Source of the DNA: Salinisphaera sp. T31B1
GTDB lineage: Bacteria > Pseudomonadota > Gammaproteobacteria > Nevskiales > Salinisphaeraceae
Length of the DNA: 64,000 bases
Direction: 5' to 3'
NCBI RefSeq assembly: GCF_040361275.1
Contig: NZ_APNH01000006.1
Location: forward strand, 116,064-180,063
The translations under genes were made by a program, and so were the position numbers. Shown one piece after another: positions 9,865 to 19,161 of the stretch; the first letter of the stretch is position 1, and each line of letters starts with the position of its first letter. Below the pieces are notes generated by a model that saw nothing but the letters and a program-made list of their open reading frames with translations, ran no database searches and was not told where the DNA came from.

Positions 9865-12257
9865 AGCGATACAACGACGAAGAACGGATCTCGAGCCTGC
9901 TTACCGTAGTGGCTTATGACGAGGATTCCTCTCTGTTCTTTCTGGACGACCAGAGCCTGGCATTCGCTTTTGTGTGCCGGCCTCTGGTCGGCGGCACACA
10001 CTCCGACAGCGATCGCATCAACAATCTGCTGAACAACGATTGGCCGAAAGGCACGTTGTTGCAGTTCTGTCTCTGGACGTCGCCGAACCTGACCGATCAC
10101 ACGCACGCGTTTCGCGCCCGGCGTGTGGGTCTGCGCAACGACCCGCTGCTGTCGTCCTATATCGAATCGGCCTCCACCTTCGCTGCCGAAGGCGCGTACA
10201 AGCCGCTACTCGAAAACTCCGAGATGCGGGCGCGCGATATCCAGCTCGTGATCGTGTGCAAGCTGCCGATTGGGGCTGATATGCCCTCCGAGAACGACAT
10301 GGATCAGGCCAAGCGCCTGCTGTCGGCCACGGAGCGCAACCTCAAGGCGATCGAGATGCCGACCGAACGCCTGACCCGTAACTCCTATCTGGAGCTGATG
10401 GAAACGATCCTGAACTGGTCGGACAATCCGGGTTGGCAAACGCGCAAGCCCAATGCAGATGACTATGCGCCCCTCAAGGAGCAGGTGGCCGATTACGACG
10501 TGGGGATCGCGCCTGAAAGCGATGGCCTGAACATCGGCAATGCCTTCGTGAAGACGCTTTCGATCAAGCGTTTCCCCCGCAAGGCATCGTTCGGACTGGC
10601 GACGACCTATCTGGGCGATCTGATGTCGGGCAGCCGCGGTATCCGCGAGCACTGTCTGATCACGGCCACGCTGTATTTCCCGGATGCCCAGTCCATGCGC
10701 GGCAAGCTCGACCAGAAGCGCTACTGGACGATCAACCAGGCCTACGGTCCTCTGCTGAAGTTCGTGCCGCAGCTCGCGGTGAAGAAAGCCGGTTTCGACG
10801 CACTGCATGAGGCATTTCAGGACGGCGATCGCCCGGTGCGCATCTATCTCGGCATGACCCTGTTCGCCTCGGACAAGACAGCGGCCGACGCCGCCGTGTC
10901 CAACGCAAAGACCTTCTGGAGTGAGGGCGGGTTCCAGCTGGTCGAGGACAAGTATTTCTATCTGCCGTGCCTGCTGAACTGCCTGCCGTTCGGCGCCGAC
11001 CGCACGGCCGTGCGCGATCTTCATCGCTACAAGACGATGGCCACGCGCCACACGATTCCGTTGCTACCGCTGTTCGGAGACTGGAAGGGCACGGGTACGG
11101 CTGATTTTCAGCTCTACTCGCGCAACGGCCAGCTTATGAACATGAGCCTGTTCGACTCCGACGCCAGCTATAACGCCGTGGTCGCCGCTCAGTCAGGCTC
11201 AGGCAAGTCGTTTCTGACCAACGAGATCATCTCGGCCTACCTCTCGATGAGCGGCCAGGTCTGGGCGATCGACGTGGGTGGCTCATACGCCAAGCAGCTC
11301 GAGATGTACGAAGGCGACATGCTCGAATTCAGCGCCGGCAAAGACCCCTGCATCAATCCGTTCCCTCTCGTGAACAACTACGCCGATGAGGAGGACATCC
11401 TGATCGGGCTGATCGTGGCGATGGCCGCGCCGAATCAGCCGCTCAACGATCTTCAGATTGCCGAGCTCAAACGTGTGCTCAAGGGGATCTGGGACGAGAA
11501 AGGCAAGCGCATGACGGTCGATGACCTTGCCGCGGTGCTCATCCTGAGCGAAGACCAGCGTGTACGCGATGTGGGCCACCAGCTGTACCCGTTCACCAGC
11601 GCCGGCGAGTACGGCCGCTACATGGTCGGCGACAACAACGTGACCTTCACCAACCGTTTCACGGTGCTCGAGCTTGAGGCGCTCAAGGGCCGGCGCCACT
11701 TGCAGCAGGTCGTTCTGCTCGAACTCGTCTATCAGATCCAGCAGACGGTCTATAACGGTGACCGGTCACGGCCCAAGATCGTGATCATCGACGAAGCCTG
11801 GGATTTGCTGGACAGCCCCAACGTCGCGGCATTCATCAACGACGCCTACCGCCGGTTCCGCAAGTACGGCGCGGCTGCGATGGTCATTCTCCAGTCGGTA
11901 TCCGATCTCTACGAGAACCCGGTTGGCCGAGCGATCGCCGAGAACTCACCAAATATGTACCTCCTGGGCCAGAAGCCCGAGGCCATCGAGACGCTGCGCA
12001 CTGAAAAGCGTCTGTCGCTCAATGACGCCGGCTACAACTTCCTCAAGTCGGTGCACACCATCGCCGGCGTCTATTCCGAGATTTTCTGCATCACCAGCCG
12101 CGGTGCCGGCATCGGCCGTTTGATCGTCGATCCCTTCCGCAAGCTCATGTACTCGACCCATCCCAAGGACGTGCAGGCCATCGCCAATAAGCAGGCCCAG
12201 GGCTTGGGCGTGGTCGATGCGATCAAGGCCATTCAGCAGGAGCGCGCCCGTGCCTAG
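9861..12257 (+). CDS. traC: TraC, F-type T4SS VirB4-like ATPase
   Basis: A 798-residue ATPase that powers pilus assembly and transfer at the inner membrane. The N-terminal half is the TraC-specific region. Walker A AAQSGSGKS lies at residues 442-450 and Walker B KIVIIDEAWDLL at about 639-650. Length and order (after dsbC, before trbI and traF) match SXT/R391 and IncC transfer regions. No sign of damage. It overlaps the next gene at 12250-12257. Confidence 0.93.
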   Translation: MKRYNDEERISSLLTVVAYDEDSSLFFLDDQSLAFAFVCRPLVGGTHSDSDRINNLLNNDWPKGTLLQFCLWTSPNLTDHTHAFRARRVGLRNDPLLSSYIESASTFAAEGAYKPLLENSEMRARDIQLVIVCKLPIGADMPSENDMDQAKRLLSATERNLKAIEMPTERLTRNSYLELMETILNWSDNPGWQTRKPNADDYAPLKEQVADYDVGIAPESDGLNIGNAFVKTLSIKRFPRKASFGLATTYLGDLMSGSRGIREHCLITATLYFPDAQSMRGKLDQKRYWTINQAYGPLLKFVPQLAVKKAGFDALHEAFQDGDRPVRIYLGMTLFASDKTAADAAVSNAKTFWSEGGFQLVEDKYFYLPCLLNCLPFGADRTAVRDLHRYKTMATRHTIPLLPLFGDWKGTGTADFQLYSRNGQLMNMSLFDSDASYNAVVAAQSGSGKSFLTNEIISAYLSMSGQVWAIDVGGSYAKQLEMYEGDMLEFSAGKDPCINPFPLVNNYADEEDILIGLIVAMAAPNQPLNDLQIAELKRVLKGIWDEKGKRMTVDDLAAVLILSEDQRVRDVGHQLYPFTSAGEYGRYMVGDNNVTFTNRFTVLELEALKGRRHLQQVVLLELVYQIQQTVYNGDRSRPKIVIIDEAWDLLDSPNVAAFINDAYRRFRKYGAAAMVILQSVSDLYENPVGRAIAENSPNMYLLGQKPEAIETLRTEKRLSLNDAGYNFLKSVHTIAGVYSEIFCITSRGAGIGRLIVDPFRKLMYSTHPKDVQAIANKQAQGLGVVDAIKAIQQERARA

Positions 12258-12555
12258 TCCCAACAAGACGCTGTTCGCCAGCGTGATTCTTGCCGCCATC
12301 ACCGGCGCCGGTTCCGGTTGGTACGCCAGCCAATACAATCAGGAGAGCGTCGATCATCGACTGCGGCCACCGATCGCGGTGCTCAACTACGTCGATGCCC
12401 TCAAGGGGGCGCCCGAAGACGTGGACCGGATCATGGTCAGCCTCGACGCGAAGGCCTCAAAGCTGGCGGACGCCGGCTTTCTGGTCATCAACGGCAGTGC
12501 CGTCGTGGCCTATCCCGATCACATGCGGGTACCGGCAGGTGGCGACGATGAGTAG
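12250..12555 (+). CDS. trbI: TrbI-like small inner-membrane transfer protein
   Basis: About 101 residues, with a GTG start at 12250 inside the end of traC. One N-terminal membrane segment (about residues 5-22) is followed by a periplasmic part with the TrbI-like pattern ...KLADAGFLVINGSAVVAYP. F TrbI is a small bitopic protein linked to pilus extension and retraction. Identification rests on size, topology, position and this weak pattern. The end overlaps the traF start by 8 nt. Confidence 0.6.
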   Translation: MPSPNKTLFASVILAAITGAGSGWYASQYNQESVDHRLRPPIAVLNYVDALKGAPEDVDRIMVSLDAKASKLADAGFLVINGSAVVAYPDHMRVPAGGDDE

Positions 12556-13135
12556 CGTTGCCGCGACGGCTGCCGCCCCACGGCGCCCGCGCCAGCCCTG
12601 GCTGTTGTTCTTCGGCAAGGCCGCACTCGTGCTCGGACCGCTCTATCTGGCCGGTCATTTCGCCGCCGAGCGCTATGCGATCGGGATCGACCCGCAGGCC
12701 GAGGTGAGCGTTCTCACCGCAGACGGCAAGGCGCCGCGGTTAATGCTCATCGACAAGCAAGACCATGACTTTCAGCGCGGCGATATTGTCTCGCTACGCC
12801 TGAATCAACGTGCGCTTGATCTGTGGCAGCGCACGGGATTCGAGTTGCGCGCTGACGGGTTGAACAAGCGCGTGGCTGGCGTGGCCGGCGATCATGTCGT
12901 TGTGACCGCGCAGGGCGTGTTCGTGAATGGCGTGCAGCAGGCGAGCGGACTGGCACTGGCCTACACGCTGCGTGCGAACCCGCTGGACTTTGAGCGCGAT
13001 TTCGTCGTGCCTGAAGGCGAGTTCTTCCTCCTGGGCGATGTGGACTCCAGTTTCGACTCCCGCTACTGGGGCACCGCGAACGCCCGTGTCCTGATCGGCA
13101 AGGCAACAGTGCTCTATGCCGAACCGCGTGGTTAA
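12548..13135 (+). CDS. traF: TraF/TrhF-type S26 signal peptidase
   Basis: A 195-residue protein with an N-terminal membrane segment (about residues 16-35). It carries S26 peptidase boxes: NKRVAGVAGDHV, with Lys as the likely general base, and FFLLGDVDSSFDSRYWG near the C-terminus. S26 peptidases of this type process transfer-system proteins, in particular pilin precursors. The usual SMxP or SxP nucleophile motif is not evident. The best candidate is the Ser in EVSVL at about residue 50, which lacks the following Pro. The start at 12548 lies in the trbI end, while upstream extension would run through trbI in another frame. Confidence 0.8.
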   Translation: MSSVAATAAAPRRPRQPWLLFFGKAALVLGPLYLAGHFAAERYAIGIDPQAEVSVLTADGKAPRLMLIDKQDHDFQRGDIVSLRLNQRALDLWQRTGFELRADGLNKRVAGVAGDHVVVTAQGVFVNGVQQASGLALAYTLRANPLDFERDFVVPEGEFFLLGDVDSSFDSRYWGTANARVLIGKATVLYAEPRG

Positions 13136-13142
13136 TCCCGGC

Positions 13143-14342
13143 ATGACGCTTAGCCGATCGCTGCTTTGCACGGCGCTCGCCGGCGGCCTGTGGGCAGCCA
13201 GTGTGCAAGCTGATGCGCCGGACGCGATCCATGAGGCCGCGCGAGCGGCGGCCAAAGCAACCGAGCAGTGGCGCACCGCCGAAACTGGCCCGCAGGCCGA
13301 GATCACCGAGCAGATGCGCGAGCTTGCGCGAGCGATCACTGAAGGCACGGCTGAGGATATTTCCGAGCGTATCGCCAAGGAATATAGCGATGCGCATCCC
13401 GACGTGATTCTGCCCAAAGCCGATCAGGCGCCGACGCGGCGTGCGTATGTCTTCGTGTCACGCTCGCTGGGTCAGCCTGTGCTTGAGGAGATTTTCCGCA
13501 GCATTGCGGGCACATCGACCGTGGCGGTCTTTCGCGGCATCCCCGAAGGCAGTCGCATAGGCCCCGCGGTCAGCGAGATCCACGCCATGCTTTCGGCGTT
13601 CGACATCGACCCGATGCCCAACGTGACGATCAATCCAGAGCGTTGGCAGACATTCGGTGTCGAGGACGTGCCGACGGTGCTTATCGCTGACGGCGATACC
13701 GAGATTGCTCGAGTCAGCGGCATGACCAATGTGCGCTGGCTGCGAGAACAGGTTGCCGAAGGCGAGGACGGCGATCTGGGCATTCGGGGCCCGATCGACG
13801 TGCCTTCCGAGCCTGATTTGATCGAGGTCATGCGCGATCGCGCGAGCAATCTCGACTATGCCGCGATCAGAGACAAGACCATCAAGTCTTATTGGGGCGA
13901 CGTGCCCATGGAGGATCTGCCTGCCGCGAGCGAGGACAGCCAGCGCGTGATCGACCTGAGCCTGCGGGTTACCCAGGACATCACGACGCCGGACGGCCGG
14001 TACATCGCTCGTAAGGGCGACATCATCAATCCCCTCGATATCCGCCCCTTTACCCGGCGGCTCGTCATCTTCGATGCCACGCGCGCGAACGAAGTGGCAT
14101 TTGCTCGCCAGCAAGCCGAGTCCTATGACAACACGATTCTCATGGCCTCCCGGTTCGACCGGGATCAGGCATGGGACGGATTCAATGCGCTCGAAGCACA
14201 GCTCGGGGAGCCGCTTTATCGGCTGACTGAAGACGTGCTGACCCGGTTCCGGGTGCGGGCGACTCCATCGGTCGTGCATGCCACAAAGCAAGGCGAGGTC
14301 GCGATCTCCGAATACCACCTGGAACAGACGGTGACCCAATGA
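13143..14342 (+). CDS. traW: TrbC-TraW fusion, periplasmic pilus assembly protein
   Basis: A 399-residue protein with a signal peptide (MTLSRSLLCTALAGGL...VQA). About residues 95-230 match the thioredoxin-like TrbC domain (YVFVSRSLG...VEDVPTVLIADG). About residues 245-395 match TraW (KSYWGDVPMEDLP, GDIINPLDIRPFTRRLVIFD). In the F plasmid these are two interacting proteins, whereas R27/SXT-type systems also have the long form. An ATG at 13116 would add nine residues. The start at 13143 is chosen because the signal peptide begins there. The stop overlaps the EAL gene start (ATGA). Confidence 0.85.
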   Translation: MTLSRSLLCTALAGGLWAASVQADAPDAIHEAARAAAKATEQWRTAETGPQAEITEQMRELARAITEGTAEDISERIAKEYSDAHPDVILPKADQAPTRRAYVFVSRSLGQPVLEEIFRSIAGTSTVAVFRGIPEGSRIGPAVSEIHAMLSAFDIDPMPNVTINPERWQTFGVEDVPTVLIADGDTEIARVSGMTNVRWLREQVAEGEDGDLGIRGPIDVPSEPDLIEVMRDRASNLDYAAIRDKTIKSYWGDVPMEDLPAASEDSQRVIDLSLRVTQDITTPDGRYIARKGDIINPLDIRPFTRRLVIFDATRANEVAFARQQAESYDNTILMASRFDRDQAWDGFNALEAQLGEPLYRLTEDVLTRFRVRATPSVVHATKQGEVAISEYHLEQTVTQ

Positions 14343-15067
14343 AGATAGACGTGGCCTTTCAGAAGATCGTCGATACCGTGACCGGCCGTGCCGTTGCCTA
14401 TGAGCTTTTGGCCCGCGGGGTCGAGGAGGAAACCGGCCGCGTTCTGACGCCTGGCGCTTTTGCGGGCCGCCCGGGCGGCTCCAAGTGGGAAGACATCGAC
14501 CTGTGCATGCTCTCGACGTTGAGCCTGAAGCTAGACCAGATCCCGCGCGGCGTCGCCATCAGCGTCAATGTCGCACCCGAAACGATCCTCGACGAGCGCT
14601 ATTGGGCCCGATTCATCGAGTGGATCGACTATTTCGCTGAACGGCATGACGCCGATGTGATCGTCGAGATTTCGGAACGTATGCACGTTCCTGAATCGGA
14701 TATCGCCGAGGTCATCAGCACGCTCCACAACGCCGGCGCGCTTGTCGCACTCGACGACTACGGCACGGCCTCCTCGTCAGAGGAACGCCTCATGTCGCAT
14801 CAGTGGGACATCTGCAAGCTCGACTATCGCCCGATCATGCGTCCTGAAAGAGACAAGATCGCTCAGATGGTCGTGCGCTACTGCGATCGTCGCGGCATCA
14901 AGACCGTGCTCGAGGGGCTGGAAACGCGAGCGGATCTGTTGCTCATCGATCGTATCGCAGCGAACTGGAACCAAGGCTTCGTCTACGGCTACCCGTTCCT
15001 GAGCCAGCCTGTTGAAAATCAGCGTCTGTTTCCCGCGCTGTCGCCGTGGGAGATGACCCCGTGCTGA
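14339..15067 (+). CDS. EAL-domain c-di-GMP phosphodiesterase
   Basis: A 242-residue stand-alone EAL domain without membrane segment, sensor or GGDEF part. The metal and substrate residues seem complete: YELLAR (ELL variant of EAL), SVNVAP, VEISER, VALDDYG, CKLDYRP, VLEGLET and NQGF. Active c-di-GMP hydrolysis is therefore plausible. It overlaps traW by 4 nt and traU by 7 nt, so it is a true member of the transfer operon. Local c-di-GMP control of pilus or motile-to-sessile state during mating is an inference. SXT-family ICEs are known to carry diguanylate cyclases, but an EAL gene inside the tra operon is not something I recognise as standard. Confidence 0.9.
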   Translation: MKIDVAFQKIVDTVTGRAVAYELLARGVEEETGRVLTPGAFAGRPGGSKWEDIDLCMLSTLSLKLDQIPRGVAISVNVAPETILDERYWARFIEWIDYFAERHDADVIVEISERMHVPESDIAEVISTLHNAGALVALDDYGTASSSEERLMSHQWDICKLDYRPIMRPERDKIAQMVVRYCDRRGIKTVLEGLETRADLLLIDRIAANWNQGFVYGYPFLSQPVENQRLFPALSPWEMTPC

Positions 15068-16170
15068 GCCGCAGCGTCCGTTTCGGACTGTGCCTTTTCC
15101 TGTTGCTGTTCTCAGTGACGCTTATGGCCGCGCCCGGAGATACGGGCGGCACGGGTGGCTCGAACGACACCGGCGGCGCTGAGGATTCTGGCGATGAAGG
15201 CGAGGGCGAGGGCGAGGGAAATGATTTCTCCTGTCCCAGTGCTGAGCTGATCTCCGGGCGAATGATCACCGATATCTGCTGGAGCTGCCTGTTTCCGATC
15301 AAGGTTGCCGGCGTGGCACTCGGCGGTGGCAGTGGCCGGATTCCCGACGATGCCGCGGATCAGATCTTCTGTGCGTGCGAAGACGATGCCGATGGTACGT
15401 TTCAGCCCGGCCTGACGATGAGCATGTGGGAGCCGGCGCGCATCGTCGAGCTGGTCAAGACGCCCGGTTGTTCACCGACCCTGGGCGGCGCACGACTGCC
15501 TACTGGATCGTCACGCGAGAAGGGCAAGTCCGCCGATGGCGAGTACGACAACTCGGACGTGTCTTTCTACCACTACCACTACTACGCCTTCCCGATCCTT
15601 CTCATGCTCGACCTGTTCGTGGAGACGCGTTGCAATGCCGGCGGCTTCATCGAGATGGATCTCATGTACCTGTCGGAACTCGACCCGACCTGGAATAACG
15701 ACGAGCTGGCGTTCTTTACCTCGCCCGAAGCTGCGGCCGTCGCCAATCCGATTGCGGTCGCCGCGTGTGCAGCGGACGCGGTGGGCGCGACCGCCGGCCG
15801 ACCGCTCCAGCGCATGTTCTGGTGCGCGGGATCGTGGGGCACGCTCTATCCGCTGAGCGGACACGACACATCGACCGGGATGGTCAGCGACACGAACCTG
15901 GCTGCTGCGAAAGCGGTTGCCGCATTGCACCGTCGTGGCCTGACGCGTGGCACAACTGGCTCGCGGAATCTGTGCGGTAGCAGCATCGAACCGATGTTTC
16001 CGAAGGATCAGTACAAGTGGTCGATGTTCTTCCCGCGCGCTGAAGCCGATGGGGATCATGTGACTGGCGAGACCACGCTCAAGTGGGGGTGGGGCCGCTC
16101 GATCCCCGGCATGGGTGAAGACGCCGTTTACATGCTCTGGCGCTGGAACGACTGCTGCATGGTGTTCTAG
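15061..16170 (+). CDS. traU: TraU, periplasmic mating-pair protein
   Basis: A 369-residue secreted protein. It has a signal peptide (hydrophobic run LFLLLFSVTLMAA), then a Gly/Asp/Glu-rich low-complexity stretch (about residues 22-52) and the conserved TraU core. Core motifs include CWSCLFPIKVAG, IFCACEDD, WEPARIVELV, SELDPTWNNDELA and MFWCAGSWGTLYP, with many Cys. TraU works with TraN in mating-pair formation. GTG 15061 overlaps the EAL stop; a GTG at 15046 is the alternative. The TraN gene starts 3 nt after its stop. Confidence 0.92.
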   Translation: MLSRSVRFGLCLFLLLFSVTLMAAPGDTGGTGGSNDTGGAEDSGDEGEGEGEGNDFSCPSAELISGRMITDICWSCLFPIKVAGVALGGGSGRIPDDAADQIFCACEDDADGTFQPGLTMSMWEPARIVELVKTPGCSPTLGGARLPTGSSREKGKSADGEYDNSDVSFYHYHYYAFPILLMLDLFVETRCNAGGFIEMDLMYLSELDPTWNNDELAFFTSPEAAAVANPIAVAACAADAVGATAGRPLQRMFWCAGSWGTLYPLSGHDTSTGMVSDTNLAAAKAVAALHRRGLTRGTTGSRNLCGSSIEPMFPKDQYKWSMFFPRAEADGDHVTGETTLKWGWGRSIPGMGEDAVYMLWRWNDCCMVF

Positions 16171-16173
16171 CCG

Positions 16174-19065
16174 ATGCTCAACCGTGATTGCCTGATATTT
16201 CGCGCGGTTACTGTGCTGCTGATCGTCGCGACGTTCTGGACGCCACTGGGCGTGACCGTCAACAACGCACGCGTGCTTGGGCTGCTGATGAGTCTGGGCG
16301 TCGCCACGGCATATGCCGAGGACAACATACTCAGCGGCGCGGAGGCGGGCAGGGCTTTTGGCTCGGCTCAGATGGACAAGTTCACCAATCCCGAGATGCA
16401 GGGAAATACGGTGACGTTCCCGGGCCTGGATCAGAGCCTGGACATGAGCCAGATGTACCCGGATGCGGTGAGCAATGGCGCGACCGGTTCCGACTTGGAG
16501 GACGTCTATGGCGATGAACACGCCATGCAGGAGGCCGGTAGCGCGGCACAGGAACGTCTCAAGGACGAGAATTCGACCGACGGCATGGCCTACCGGGTTC
16601 TCATCGATACGACGCAGAACCTGTCGCGTCCCGACCTGACAAACGATCCGATCTTCACGCAGACCGATGAGGTCAACGCGAACATCGATCTCTACACGAG
16701 CGGCTTCGCTGATTGCTCAAAGGACACGACCTTTGATCAGGGCACGATCGCAGCCCATGTGCCGGACTATCAGTATTGCGATCGCAGCGGGCTGCCCATC
16801 GACGACAGCTGCCAGGCCAAACAGGTGGTGCGCTCGAATGAGATTCCGGTGTCCGTTCGGTTGGGCGCCTACATGCTTTCGACGGCCAACTACGAGGTTG
16901 ATCTCCAGGCGGGCACTTGGGTGGTCACGAACCCCGCCAACGGCGCGCAATACGCCGGTGAAGTGCCCGTGCTCGATTACGACACGGTTTGTCCGGCTGG
17001 TGCGCCCAGCGAGGTCACACAGACAAGCTCATTCGACTGGACGAAAGCCCCGGTGCCGGGCGGTTTCGATAGTAGCGCCTACTATCGCGTGCTCGAGATG
17101 CCGACCTGTGAGAACGATCTGGTCGGCATCTTCCAAATTCAGGACAACAGCGGAAAGCAGTGGTTTAAGTACGGTGCCGATTTTCGGCTGAGCTTTCGCA
17201 GCATCACAGATGCCTACTGGGACAACCCCGAGTGTGCGAAGGCAGCCACGACAGTCGAGGAGTTCTGTGCGAACAGCGACGCGCAGGTGATTACCGACGG
17301 TGGCCTCAGCGGCGGCTGCGCGGTGTTCGACGGCTTCCGCATTTGTGAAGGTACCGAGTTTGCCGAGGTGCTCACGCCGCCGGCGCCGGGCTATTCGAAG
17401 TGGCTATCGACCGTCACGATCAAAGGCATGACCCCGGACAACTGCCCGTTCTGGAAAGGGCAGATGGAATGCTGGACCGATGCGCAGGGCGTCGAGCAAT
17501 GCCCGGACATTGAGGAATTCTCCGCGACCGACTGCCAGGAATACGAGCAAGACCCGAGCTGCGGCTTTGTGAGTTCGGATTGCACCAAGGGCGCTGAAAG
17601 CGGTTCCGGCCAATGTCTGTCCCGAACAGAGACATGGGATTGCGGCTACGACCAGGACGTGCCGACACTCGAGTCGAATACCGAGTACACCTGCGCCGGC
17701 GAGATCCGCTGCATGGGGATGGAGTGCGGCACCGAGAACAGCTCGACCAGCCAGGATTTCGCGCGCGCTGCGGCGGCGCTACAGGCTGCGGAGGCGATCC
17801 GTCAGGACGGCTCGTGCGAACAGGCCGTGGACGGCGGGCATCACGACGTAGAGGACTGCAAGATATTCCAAGGCGAGGCCATGGAGTGCAAGAAAGCGGT
17901 CGGGGGCTACGTCGACTGCTGCGAGACGCCCGATAACGTCTCGATGGGCGATTACCTGAACCTGATGTTCAGTGCGCACAAGGCCATGACCACGAGCATT
18001 GGCACCGGCGGCGCGGTCGGAGGGGCATGGGAAACCCTGCGCACGCCTTATCAGGCGGGCTGGGATCATGTGACGTCGGCCTGGGATAGCGTGAAGGGTG
18101 GATTCGCGAACGCCTACGACTCACTCACTGGCACCAGCAAGGCGGCCGGGTCAGAGGTCGCCAAGACGGGGGTGATCGCGAAGGCGAAACAGAAGTTCAT
18201 GACCAAGACAGTGGAGTGGACTGCCAAGGCATTCGGCCCCGAAGCGGCCAATGCCTTGTTTGTGTCAGTGGGCGAGGCCGGCGCGCAACAGGCAGCGGTC
18301 GATTCAGCGACGGGCCAAGTCAATGCGACCGGCCAGCTTCAGCTGGGCGGGGCAGTAGGCAATCTGTTGGGCGGCGTGATGCTGGCCTACACGATTTATA
18401 CGATCACGAAACTGCTCATTCAGATTATCTGGGCCTGCGAACCGGAGGAGTTCGAGCTCGGCGCTAAACGTGAACTAAAGAGCTGCCATTACACCGGATC
18501 GTACTGTGCAAGCGAGGTGTTGGGCGTCTGTGTAGAGAAGCGCCAGAGCTATTGCTGCTTCAACTCGCCGCTATCGCGGATCATTCAGGAACAGGCCCGA
18601 GCCCAACTCGGAGTCGGCTGGGGTGATGAAGAAGATCCTGATTGCCGGCCACTGCGCACCAGCCAGCTCAACGATCTGGACTGGGATCGTATAAACCTCG
18701 ATGAATGGCTCGGCATCCTCAGCGCGAATGGCCATTGGCCGAACGCCGATAATCTCAATCCCGCCGATCTGACCGGCGCCGGGTCCGCGCTCAATACGGG
18801 CGATCGTGAAGATGTGGTTACCCGGACCGAAGGCCGTATCGACGGCATCGACATCACCGACAAACGCCATGAGGCAGCCAACGATATCGTCACCGATCTG
18901 GACGACTACGCGCCCTCGGACGTACCGCTGACCAGTGACGACGGCGGCGCGAAAGCTGACTGGGATGAAGATGGTGTGCCGAATGCCACTGACAACTGCA
19001 CTTTCACGGCGAACGCGAGCCAGATCGACCGTGATCGCAATGGTGTAGGGGATGACTGCGAATAG
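16174..19065 (+). CDS. traN: TraN, Cys-rich outer-membrane mating-pair stabilisation protein
   Basis: A 963-residue exported protein with about 35 cysteines, which is the TraN hallmark. The signal region ends near AYAED (about residue 49). The C-terminal quarter has the conserved GAVGNLLGGVMLAYT segment and CC pairs. The last 40 residues are a calcium-binding thrombospondin type 3-like motif, DWDEDGVPNATDNC and IDRDRNGVGDDC, which is unusual for TraN. TraN binds recipient surface receptors and stabilises mating pairs. It is the last gene of the operon. Confidence 0.9.
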   Translation: MLNRDCLIFRAVTVLLIVATFWTPLGVTVNNARVLGLLMSLGVATAYAEDNILSGAEAGRAFGSAQMDKFTNPEMQGNTVTFPGLDQSLDMSQMYPDAVSNGATGSDLEDVYGDEHAMQEAGSAAQERLKDENSTDGMAYRVLIDTTQNLSRPDLTNDPIFTQTDEVNANIDLYTSGFADCSKDTTFDQGTIAAHVPDYQYCDRSGLPIDDSCQAKQVVRSNEIPVSVRLGAYMLSTANYEVDLQAGTWVVTNPANGAQYAGEVPVLDYDTVCPAGAPSEVTQTSSFDWTKAPVPGGFDSSAYYRVLEMPTCENDLVGIFQIQDNSGKQWFKYGADFRLSFRSITDAYWDNPECAKAATTVEEFCANSDAQVITDGGLSGGCAVFDGFRICEGTEFAEVLTPPAPGYSKWLSTVTIKGMTPDNCPFWKGQMECWTDAQGVEQCPDIEEFSATDCQEYEQDPSCGFVSSDCTKGAESGSGQCLSRTETWDCGYDQDVPTLESNTEYTCAGEIRCMGMECGTENSSTSQDFARAAAALQAAEAIRQDGSCEQAVDGGHHDVEDCKIFQGEAMECKKAVGGYVDCCETPDNVSMGDYLNLMFSAHKAMTTSIGTGGAVGGAWETLRTPYQAGWDHVTSAWDSVKGGFANAYDSLTGTSKAAGSEVAKTGVIAKAKQKFMTKTVEWTAKAFGPEAANALFVSVGEAGAQQAAVDSATGQVNATGQLQLGGAVGNLLGGVMLAYTIYTITKLLIQIIWACEPEEFELGAKRELKSCHYTGSYCASEVLGVCVEKRQSYCCFNSPLSRIIQEQARAQLGVGWGDEEDPDCRPLRTSQLNDLDWDRINLDEWLGILSANGHWPNADNLNPADLTGAGSALNTGDREDVVTRTEGRIDGIDITDKRHEAANDIVTDLDDYAPSDVPLTSDDGGAKADWDEDGVPNATDNCTFTANASQIDRDRNGVGDDCE

Positions 19066-19161
19066 GGCTGCGCTGTTCGATTACGACTGAGCAGAGGCCG
19101 AGGTGCTGCGATAGATTAGGGCTCTGTCATTCGAGACCGCGCCAGATCGCGGTGGATCCCT

